This document shows, piece after piece, positions 26,101-38,100 of a stretch of 64,000 bases of DNA. Source of the DNA: Nautilus pompilius (Eukaryota; Mollusca; Cephalopoda; Nautilida; Nautilidae). Location: contig JACATO010000624.1 in the NCBI GenBank assembly GCA_018389105.1, positions 248,001 to 312,000 on the forward strand, in the 5' to 3' direction. Each line of letters starts with the position of its first letter. Position 1 is the stretch's first letter. The notes beneath the pieces are model-generated. The model saw only the letters and a program-made list of their open reading frames with translations, made no database searches and was not told where the DNA came from. A program made the translations under genes and the position numbers.

Positions 26101-29100
26101 CTATAAATTGTGATAATTAGTGGTGCTTTTATTGAAGGGCATAAATGTGCCTGTGTACTATTGCATATGTAATTTCATTTTTTTATACATGCAATTTACT
26201 GTGAGCCTTAAATTCTTGCATCAGGGAAAATTAGAGCTACTTTCACACAGTAATGTTTTATTAATACAAATCAGTTACATTGTAACTTGTTGCTATTTTT
26301 ACTTAAATGATGTCTTGGTCCATATTGCTCAGCATGACTGAGAAAAAGGCTTTTAGTAAATTCATTTGAATGAAGAGTCATCATGTGTACATAGTTTAAG
26401 TCCTGTTATAAACATCTAAGTGTCCATCTAAAGACATTTAAGAAGAAAAAAAAGGAATTGGCTTGAAAATATTGGGTATGAAACAAGATTTATTATTTAT
26501 TTTGCTAACTAGAACTTCAAACTATTGGAGCATATTCATTGAGGCCAAAAACGTTCTACTGAATAGCTTGCTTGCTGTTGTAAGTGGAAACAAGAACTGG
26601 CACTTGGTATTGAAACAAGAAAATCAATCAATTGTACAAAAAAAAATTGATTTTTTTTTAAAAGTTCAGTCAAAACAGTTGGTTGGTCATTTGTTGGTAG
26701 ATTTTCCTAAAAATTGTTTGGAATTTTTTGTATAAAAATGTTCTCAGATATCTGGTTTGTTTTCTTGTAATTACTTCCCTTGATTGCCTGTAAAATTAAA
26801 GATAAATTACTGATCTTACTACTATTAGGCAGTCAACTTTGTTTTAATTAATGGAGTCTGAATTTTTTGTTTTGTTTCGTTTTCCTTTGGCACTTCCAAT
26901 GGATGTTATCTGTTTCAGTATCTGCTAGCAGCTTTCTTCACTGAAAACAATGTTGTAATACAACAAGGGGAAATAACTCTTAATGCAGCTGATAAACTAG
27001 AAGGAAATTAAAAATTGAAATCTTGTGAAATAGTCCTGAATGAAACGTCATTTTTCATATTAATTAGTTAGCATCTATCAACCTGTCAGTGTCAGTTGTT
27101 TCACTGTTCATATACAATTTAATTTTATATTATAGTTTTTTCTTTAACTATATTTATTAATCTAAACTATTTAAAAAATTAATTTTTTTTTAGTAAAATT
27201 CTAACTAGTTTATGGGAAGTTTGGTATTTTCTTTCATGACTAGGAATTTACGATAGGACAAACTATTTAGAGGTTTGCTGTAATAAAGATTATAATTGAA
27301 CAGTTTCTTAAAATTATTTTAAGGTTTATTGTGAGGTCTGTGCCAATCATGCATAAAAGATCGTTGAAAATTTTGTATTATAGGGCAGGCCCATAGAATG
27401 AATAAGTACATAGTTGGAGCAAATTACGTTACAACTTTACCATAAGTGACACCTCAGTCCAGCTGCCCATGGCGTAGAAATGGACCAACTTATTGGTTCA
27501 GATAATGATACAACTGTTTTTGAAACTATGCCAGATTTTTCTGTGAATGTGGAAGAAAATAAGCTTTTAGGAAGCCACCCATTGTTAACAATATGTTTCC
27601 AAAATTCTGAAACTGAAAGGAAGTTTAGAAAAGCGGTGTATCAGTAAATCATTGGCTCTTATTATATGTGAAAACTGCTTGCTTGTGCAAGATATTGTGA
27701 ATGCTGTTTGTGGAAGAAAACTGCTCATTGTTCCTCCAGACTGAGTGAGTGATGGCTCAGGTCAAAAAGACCGAAGGTCAAGAACTTGTTTACTATTGTG
27801 CACCTGTTTGCTACTGTGCTACACCACAAAATGTTGCAGAGTTTGAAAATTCAGAAAACTGAAAACTTGTATTGATGTTGCTGAGTAAAGTAGAAACCCC
27901 CTCATGATAAATATATACATTTAGTGTGTGCCTATAGTAAGGATTTTATGCAGACCCTGTATCTTTTCTAACAGTCAGGGGAAACTTGTATATCATTTTA
28001 ACGAAATGGCTATTTTTAATGTGAAACAACAGGGATTTATATTATTTGGAGCGTAATAGCTAAGGTTCTTGGAAATTGCACTGCTGACATCCCACCCTGT
28101 TAAAATAGCCTGGCAACATCTTCCTTTCACTAACAATAGAAGAGATTTGTATATGAAGTTACTTTAGCAGTAAAAATAAAGATAGTCAACACAACCACAT
28201 TGTCAGAAGAGAGGTAGGATTTCATTTCTAAAGGATGGAATGAGGAAAATGACATACTCATTTGTTAGCTCACTTTAAAAGAAAAGGCTACTCCAGGTAT
28301 TACTCATACTTTAGCAAATCCATTAAAATCCCAAACTGTGTCCAGATAACTGCATGTCTACTAAATAAATGCTTTTTTTTTTTTTTCTTTTCATTGTGAT
28401 ATTTTCAGACATGACACAGCTGGATCCAGCTAACTAGCATGTGATAGCATTGTTGAAATCAAATCCCTTCTAATTCTTGATAGTATTTTTCTTAGATTTA
28501 CCGGCACATGCTTAAAGAAAGAATGAGCAGCTTGGAAAAAAAAGTCTGGTTTTTTTTTTGATTATGAAGTTTATGAAGCAAATGCTAAAATCCTGTTGCT
28601 GAGAGATTTTTGTTTACAAAAGGATATGCCAAATATCTGCTGTCTCACAGATGTTGTGCTATGTTTAGGTCCTCCTAACAACATTGTAGAGAAAGTGCTT
28701 GCTTGGCCTAGGCCCTAGAACAACTGCTGTTGATTAAGATCTACTGAACCAAAATTTAGTGCTGAACTGATTGAATAATCACAATGAAGAATTGAACAGA
28801 AAAATGCAGACAATTGTGTATTGATCAAATATTGTGTTATCAGTAGGTTGTTGCAGCTGATAGCCATCTCCAAGGAACAGTTGTACATCAAAATCAGATC
28901 ATTTTAGTGAAAATGATAGTGTTACCAGGCAGATTATTTTCTGGGGTGAAAAGTTGTTGCGATTTGCTAATTTTCTTCATTCTTACTTTGTCTTAATTCA
29001 CTTTTAAAAGTATGCTTAACTTATAGCTTAGTAATAATTTTCTCTTTCTCATTTGATATTCATATTTTTTCATACAAAACGAAATTAGCAGAATTGGTAC

Positions 29101-32100
29101 AATGTCAAAAGCTAAAAAAGGAAGAATGCATGTCTCATGTTGGACACCTTTAGCAATAGGAGAACTTGATTTCAAGGGATTGCCTCAGAATTTATCCTAT
29201 AAACATTGAAAATGATAGAAATTTTACTTCCTGGGCCTGAAATTTAAAGAAAGAAAAGAAATGCAGATGCACCTGGAAAATAGTTCACCTGCGTGTAATG
29301 GTAGTGGACACGACAATGCATGTGGAATTTTCCAGCTACTGAAAAATGCTATCCATTATGTTAGAATTGAGTAAAGATGACTTTTTAGTGATTTGTATAA
29401 TTAATAAATATTTTGGATTTTATAATAAGGAAACCAAATTTATAATTTAAATATTTCATATTGTAAAACTTCATGCTACAGATGAAATTTATTAAAAAAT
29501 TTGTGCTGATGCTTGACACTGCATCCTTGTCAGAAATATATTCCCTGTGAATGAAATGGGCTGTCTTGAAGTCTAATCACCATGTGAGGAGACATTAAGA
29601 TTTTCTACAGCCCTGTAATTCAATATACTTTTAGTTAGTTTACCTGGCAAATAAATAGGTGAGTAATTTGTTTCTCTTTATTTTCAGTGCCATGCTTAGG
29701 AAATTCACTTTATGCAGGGTTCTAGACTACAAGTGTTATTTGCATTTGTGAGTGATTTTTCTATTAAAAAAATATGTATATAAACTGCGCAAGCATTTTA
29801 GTGTTAATGGATACATTAACAAACAACATAAGCAACAATGATCACAAACCCTGGGACAAACACAATACTGTACTGTGTACCTGGATAACAAGAAACTGGA
29901 AGATAAGCTATCTATAGCAATAAGTAGTATTTTGTATTGATCTGTAATAGCACATGGTCTTAGTATTATTTGGTGTTATACCATACAGTACTAAACAGTC
30001 TGGACTTGACCCAAAAGGATTTACAAAAATTAGGTTATTTTTGTTTTGATTATGAACCAATGTAAATATTTATTCATTTCAGCAAACAAAATACATTTTT
30101 AATATTAACAAGCTGTTTTTTCACATTTAAACCTGCAGTTGTGAAATAATTGGGCAGATATCTGTCTGGCATGAAACAGCTTGTACCTAGAGCAGATTGT
30201 AATGAGAGAAACTCTATTCTCATTATGTTTTGTTTTTTGTATGATATATGAAAGCTAAAAGTAGACCTAAAAATTTAGCTTCATTTTGGTAGGAATTTGT
30301 CTTGTCAGTGAGTTTGTTGTTTCCAATATTGTGTGGTGGTCAGGAGTTCAAAGCCCGTGCATAACTAACTTTCAAAAGTAAATCTAATTTTAAAAAATAG
30401 CAAAAAAAAACTCACTAAAATTGCCACTAGATTCCATAAATTTATCTATGAACAATCATAACTATCCTGAAGAATGCTTAGTATAAGACTGTATTTTTTG
30501 ATATAGTGTATTTACTTGTTTATCTTACCACCACCACATAATCTATGCACCTGATTTAACAGCAAGAAATAGGAACTTAAATTATTTCACACACCCATAT
30601 TTTCAAGAAACAAGATTTTTTTCTTGCCATGAGGTTGTAAAAATCGGATGTTGTATCCTATTTTTAGTTTGTTGGTTTAGATTAGCAATCTAATGGTCCT
30701 GAATGATAGGCTGACTTATAGCATAGTCAATCTGATAGTAGCAGTTGATTTGGTAAGTAGTAATTAATAAAATTGCTTTTGGATTTGTTGAAATAATCTG
30801 TAATATAATGTGTTGTGCAACCATTTATTTTCTTTTCTTTTGAAATCTCATAATCCACACGCCTATTTTGACAGTAAAAGTGCGTAAATACATTAATTTT
30901 GACATGCATTATAAAATAAACTGGTTAGTATGGCATCAGGTTATAATTTCAAAACTGCTGTACCAAATAAACTACTTATCAGTATTTCTTTAATAATGAA
31001 TGCTAATCAACCAGTCAAAATGAGAAATAATTGGACTGCATTGTTGTGAGTAGCAAATGGAACTAGTAATGTAGTTATAATTTCTTGTGAACAAAGTTTA
31101 CCGTCTTCATGATGATGATAATATGCTATATCTGGACGGACATTGCACAAGGTTCTGGTGAAAGATACTCTGCAACTTAATCACGTTTTTGTCATCAGCG
31201 CTGTTGCTAATTGCAGGTACCTTGTTGGTTATCATTCTGCGCAATTTTTTCTTTTAAAAGAAAAGTTATCAGCACCATGAACAGAAATGGCAAAGTTGGG
31301 TTATATCTCTCATTAGTGCTTTCATTGATTGCAAGTGACTATGCAAAGCAAGCAGCATGATCATGAAGAGTAATTTTGATGTTTGTCTCCAAGTTTCCAA
31401 TTCTTTGGCTGGCAAGTCATTCACAAGTTCACATTACTTAACATTTTCTCTGAACATAAAATATTTACCACCAAAGTAAGGCTGCTTTGAACTTGCCATC
31501 AATGAAATGCCAAAGTTGCTTGGCACTGAGCTTACTGACAAAATTTTTAGCTGTTTGACATTTTTGGCATCAGTGGAGTTCCTAAACAGATTTTCTATCC
31601 AATAAGGACTAGAATATTTGGTTATTTTAGTATGTATTTAACAAATTATTAGACTAGTTTGAAATTTAGCATAGTAAGTTTAGTTATTAGATCAAAATAT
31701 CCTCTAAACTCAGACAGTTTAGAAGAGCAATCAGGAAACTTGGTCGAGCTCAGAGAACTGAATGTAACAGATTGGAGATGTTAAAGCGAATGATGCATCC
31801 AAACAATTTGACTAGTTGAAAATCAGTATCGTTAGCCTGCCCATTTGTTTTGGCATGTGGTGCTAAAGCTAAGTGCATGGGTAGGCATTTCATCTTTAGT
31901 AACGTTTTTCGCACACTTGACTAGATTTTGTACATTGTCACATGGGTCTGCAGTGTGTGTCACTGTCCCTGGTTTAGTGTGTCCCGTGGGAAAAAAATTA
32001 GCTGAGCGTTTCGCATAGGTACTTGATGAAGGGTGGTGTTGTTGATTAGGGTTACAGCTATGAAAATTTAGATGTTTGTAATTGTAGCTTGTCTAAAATG

Positions 32101-35100
32101 CTTTGTAGCTAATAATTTTCTTTAATGATTGCTGTTTTAAATTTTTTTCTCTCTCTCAATTTTAATGAAGAAGCTGGACAGTGACTTGCCTTGTTAGGTA
32201 GGGGTGTTTGTTGGGGTGGATGGAGTCGGCTTGTACTTCAACAACAAAAAAAAAAGTTCTCTCGCTGCAATACATTTTGATATATAAAGTGTTGTAGACT
32301 CTTTTTTTTTTTCTAAATCCATTAAAAAAGTCTGATTTATGTCTTTCTTTTTAATTATAATTGCAGTCACCATATGAAGGAGGTGATTTTCAATTAGAAT
32401 TATTTCTTCCAGAAGAATATCCGATGTCTGCCCCCAAAGTAAGATTTATGACAAAAATATACCATCCAAATATAGATAAATTGGGAAGAATATGTCTGGA
32501 TATTTTAAAAGGTAAGTTTACAGCTTGTTGGATGTTATGCTAAACGATCAGAATTCTTAAACCTAAATATTTAGAGATAGTGATACATGTAGCTGGCCAA
32601 ATCTAAGACTGTACACTTTATTATTTTTAATCTTGGTGTGTGCTGCACCCCTTATGACAACAAATGTGAACGTATTTGCTTGTACATGGTCCGCTCTAAA
32701 GGTAATCTTTGGGTAGTTATGATTGTTGTGGCAATTCTGTGTTGGTCCAGATGAGTCTAGTTAACACCGCTGCAACTTTGAACACTTTACAAGCTTTTTG
32801 TTTAGTGGGGGGGAAAAAATATTTTTTAAAAAATTTTTCATTTTAGTTAGGTTGCTTTTCCTGCAATTCTCAACTCTTTAATTTTGTTTGTTGTAGGAAA
32901 CAACCTGTTATTCAACCTCCAGATAACCAACTTTTTCAATATAATCAAAAATTGATTCAATTTTGGCTTTATGACCTTTGTAGTTCATGAGCTGGTCATC
33001 ACGGAAGCTGTATTGGCTGTCATTGCATGCTCAGATCTCCTTGTCAAATGGTTAGCATCCTTTACACTTGTTGGTCAGTTGTTTTCTTGTCAGTGTTTTT
33101 TATTAGTGATGCTAATTCTAATCCTTGCAATATGTCGTCTAATAATAGTTTGGCTAGTGCTTTGGCAGGCAATCAAAAGAAGAGCTCTTATCAAGCAACA
33201 CTTGTTTAAAACAGTCTATCCATGTATCTAACTTTTTTATACCTGACTATTTCATTGGGGTTGGATAACAGGTTGTTTACCCTGTTTGTGCTTTTAAAAC
33301 TTTCTGACCAGCAGGTCTTGTGATACATTTGTGGCCTACATATCTGAGAATGCATCACCATAAACATGTCAGAAGCGTACTAAGTTTAAAGGGGGGAAGC
33401 AAATCTGTAGGTGTGTACCAGATGAATTAAAAATGAAATCTGACAGGGCTTAGCTTAACTTTAACACTAGCTGTTGCAGTAGAGTAATTTGGTGACTGCA
33501 AATTGAATTTAAAAAACAACAACAACAAAGTATTCTAACTATGCTTCTCTATTCATACATTTTCTTTTCTTATTGTACTATAATTATTTTCCATTTAGGG
33601 TGGGAAAAAAAACCAAACATTATTCCGGTTAGATTGAATTTCTTATAACACCTTTGGGGCATAACTGATACAATCCTGATGCTGTTAAATCATTTGGAAT
33701 AATATGTATGCAGAGCAAACCAAAGACACAACATTCCTAGCTCTTTGTGGAGTGTAATATGCTTACTGTAACTTACATAGACGCAATTTAATCCTAGCAT
33801 TCTTTGATAGCTTGTGTTTCTCCACAGTTAAATGCGATTTGTGCTGTAAGAAAACTAATTAAGTTGTGTTTTTTTCATTTGAATCTAATGTTGGAATAGA
33901 CTTTAAAAAAAATCAGTTCTAATGTGCAAATGGGCTGCTGCTTTTGAAATTGAGTGAATTTTAAAAAAAACAAACAGGATTGCTGGTGAAGCTGATCAGT
34001 CGGAGATGGATAACATCATTAGACGGTTCAGATGTTGTTACTAAAGATGTCTGCTGCTGCTGCAAAAAAAAGCAACAGATAACAAATACTGAGTAAGGAG
34101 TAAACAGTACTTTTCAATCTGTACATCAATAACAAGTGATTTTCTCTGGGGAGTGGAAAACTTTGTTGTTTGCAGAGAATACATTCACTCTAAATATCAA
34201 ATCAAGATTTTCCAAAAAAAAAGATAAAAGATGCAAAGAGCAAGTTAACAGGGCTCTGATTGATTATGAGTTTCTGGTGGACTAAATTTAGGAAATTGAA
34301 CACCACTTGACAAGAGTCATCACATTGCTCTTCTAGACAGTCAGAAAATAGAGAGGCAATCATTACCAGGTAAATACATTTTAGCAAACACCTAAAATGT
34401 ACATGAAGCAATACAGCTTATAGGAGCTCTGAAAAAAAAAAACATTTGCATATCAAATGCTGATCTCTAGCTCTTTGGCACCACCTTGAAGCAGAGGGTG
34501 GACAATATGTCAGCAAGTTAGTGTGTGCAAGAGGTATTTTATTTCAGAGGTCTCATCACGGGTAGCATTAAAATGAGTCACTTAAGCTTCTGCGTTGAAG
34601 CTGTTGTACTCCAGTTGGTCTTATTATTTTGTCGGTATCCTCCATACAGGGCAGTGACTACACAATGAATAACAGACTCATGAGAGTGGAGCCCTGGGCC
34701 ATTGATCTCCCGGCTTGAAACCAATAAAATAGATTACTATGCAAAACGAGGAAAAGAAATTAGCTTAAAGTGTCAATAAAAATGTATCCCTTGATCAACA
34801 TCTACAAATATCCTCATCAAACTTGGCATATGGCATTTGAGTTCTAAAAAAAAATCCCTGAGATAATTATACTGTAATTAGGCTCTTTGAATTTTATGTT
34901 TGTGTGTTGGGATGGGTCATGTTAATTGTTGTTTTTTAAATATTTTTTGCTAAATACACTGAAATTGTTGTTGTTTTAGACAAATGGAGCCCAGCCTTGC
35001 AGATTCGTACAGTGCTCCTCTCCATTCAAGCTTTGCTTAGTGCCCCAAATCCAGATGATCCTTTAGAAAATGATGTAGCAGAACAATGGAAAGTGAATGA

Positions 35101-38100
35101 AGCAGAAGCTATCAATAAGGGTAAGAAAATGGTTTTGTTACAGGGAGTTTGTGACGATCAGGTGTCTTACCAGCCAGACATGTTAATCTTGGGATTTTTA
35201 TCGTCATGGAATCTTAAGTAAAAGAACTTAACTTTTCTTTGTGGCATGTTAATAAAAGATAGCAAGTTATTAGTTATTTTGCTTTAATAAATTTTTAAAA
35301 AAGCACCAAAAAAAAAACAAACTGTTTAAAATGTATTTTCTTGGAATTTAGTCATTTTATTCCAATCTTCAATTACTGGGTATCTGGTAATTCTTTCTTG
35401 CTCAACCCTATAAAATTGCTTTAAAAAATGTGCTGGTTTTTTTTTTGTGCAGAAAATAGTTCCCATGTACCACGAGTGCAGTTGGTCAGGTCATTGTAAT
35501 TATATATCCCAACTTTGCAACAGGTAAGAAAGAAGCTGATTTTAGAGATGGAAAAGCTGTTAAAATTGCAGCGGAAGGGAGGGGTGTATTAAAAAGATAC
35601 AGTTCACCCTTCTTGTCTGAGTACTAAGACTGGATACTGTTGACTGACATAGTGAAAACAAGTAACTAAATCAGTAACTGTAAACTGGTGGTGTTGATGG
35701 CTTAGTGTGGAGATATTTTTTAGAATTTGAATATGCTGTTGTAAGAACATTTTATTGGTCTAGAACAGGGGTCACCAAACATTTTTCACAGTGGGCCGGA
35801 TAACTGAAAGAATGACGAGCGCCAGGCCGCATAATCATTCTGTTCAATACTTGCAAGCCAGAACGAAAGCTCTGGGGAAAAAGACGAAACACTAAGTTTA
35901 GCATTCCATGTTAATCATGGGTGAGTGGCGTGCAATGCACAGAAAACAAAGACAACCAACATATTTATTTACTAACAAGTTATCAAAGAAGGCGACGTCA
36001 GCAAAAATATAGTTACATCAGACCTAGTGTGCACATATCCGAATCTTACAAACTAAGCAGCAAAAAAGGTTAGTGAGATTTGTGAAACTGACGTTTGGCT
36101 TTCAAGATATCATCAATGTTTGGTTTGGAATTGCTGCATCCAATCAAGAGAATTGCTTTCAAATGTTCATCAGTCAATCTCATTCGATGTGTTGACTTCA
36201 CATACTTCATTTTTGAAAATGTTTGCTCACAGACACAAGTTGTTCCAAACAATGATGCCATCATACCAGCGGCAAATTTCTTCAATTTCGGAAACTCAAC
36301 ATCAGGTAAGAAGCGGTAAAATTCAACAAGTTTTCCTTCTCTGTGCTTCTCTTTCAACAAGTCATTTGCTTGCAAATCAATGAGCTCCAACTGTAGTTCA
36401 ACTGGCACATCATCAAGGTTACAATCAAACGGATTCTGGAACAGAAGAATGTCACTCTCAATTCTGTCGAGATCTGATCTCTCCAAAAAAATGCTGCTTT
36501 CCATCTTTTTGAAAATCAGTTGATATCTTCAGCAATTGTAGTGCAAACTCTTTGAAACAGTGAAAATGAGAGAAGTTTCTCCTTCCAGTTGTGCTTCAAA
36601 CAATGACAGCCTTCTCCGAAATCCTTTGATGATTCTGTAGAGATCACTGACAAGGTTATCCTTTCCCTGAAGTTTCAAGTTCAGTTCATTCATGTGGGAT
36701 GTAATGTTGACCAAAAATGACAACTTTGACAGCCAGGTAGGATCTGACAGCCGTGGATCAGCTCTATCTTTTTCAGTGAGAAAAACATCTATTTCGTTTC
36801 GGAGCTTGTAAAAACGAAGCAGGACTTTACCGCAGCTGAGCCACCTCACTGCTGTGTGATAAGGCAAGTCACAGAAATCAGAATCAATTTCTTCAAGAAA
36901 AGCCTGGAACTGACGGTGATTGAGTGCACGTCCCCGAATGAAGTTCACAGCAGAAACGACTGGTTTCAGTACACAAGAAATATCCAAGTCTCTCCCACAG
37001 AGTGCTTGCTGATGTATGATGCAGTGTATGAACAGAGCGCCCGGAATTTGCAAATCTTCCAACTGAGTCCTGATCTGCCCGACCAGACCCTTCCTCACTC
37101 CAGCCATGTTTTTTCCTCCATCAACTGTAACACCTCGAAGCTGATTCCACTGAAGGTTATAGTCTTGCAAAGTTTTCTGCACTTCCATGAAAATGTCTTT
37201 TCCAGTTGTTGTTCCATGCATGCAGCAAACGGATGCCAACTCTTCCGTTATCTGAAAGTCCAAATTGACACCACGAATGAACACAAGAAGTTGTGACGTA
37301 CTCGAGAGATCAGTAGACTCATCCAGCGCCAGAGAATACCACAACAAGTTCCTAGCTTTCTCGCGTATCTGTAGCACTATGTTCTCTCCAAGTTCTTCTG
37401 TTCTCCGCACAACTGAACTTGCCGAAAGGCTGATACTTCCAAACAAATCGGCTTTCTCAGGACACAAGTCATTTGCTGCTTCCATCATACACTCTTTGAT
37501 GAAGTTGCCATCAGTAAACGGTTTTCCTCGCTCTGCCAACTTATGCACTATTTTGTAACTTGTACGAGTGACAGATTCATTTTCAGCAAACTTTCTCGTG
37601 AAGAGATTTCTTTGAGTTTCTAAACCACGTTTCATGGACTCATATTTCTCAGAGCGTAACTTTCCAGAAAACTTTGAATATGTTGATAGATGTTTTGTTT
37701 CATAGTGACGCCGAAGATTGTACTCTTTCAAAACGGCAACACTTTCGCTGCATACCACGCAACTAGCTTTCTGGTCCTTTGTTTCCACAAAGAAGTACTT
37801 TACTCCCCATTCTTCATTGAAAACGCGACACTCGGTGTCCACTTTTCTTTTCTTAGTAGCCATAATAAAGGGTGAAGAAAACAGCCTAGAGACCAGCTCG
37901 ATTAACACCTTGACCGGGGAATTTTTCTGAGCCTTCTTGCCCATGATGTGTCAATTATCCATGAAAAAATTTAAAAAATTTTATTTCACAACATCTTGTG
38001 TTCCATCCGTTTTATCACGCAAATGCAAGTACCGCGGCCTGATCCGACCCGCAGGCCGTAGTTTGGTGACCACTGGTCTAGAATAACAGTGTAATAAATT

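Noticed and set aside
29940..30260. Search for tandem arrays or CRISPR-like spacing
   Set aside because: No regularly spaced identical repeats here or elsewhere; the sequence is plainly eukaryotic.
30340..30365. B-box-like GGAGTTCAAAGCCC in UBE2N intron 2
   Set aside because: No convincing A-box or SINE body; too little to call.
32971..33231. Hydrophobic 86-codon plus-strand frame
   Set aside because: No splice sites, no family match and an overlapping open frame; chance in intron 3 of UBE2N.
36095..37930. Plus-strand open frames opposite the transposase
   Set aside because: Antisense shadows of the hAT transposase coding frame.
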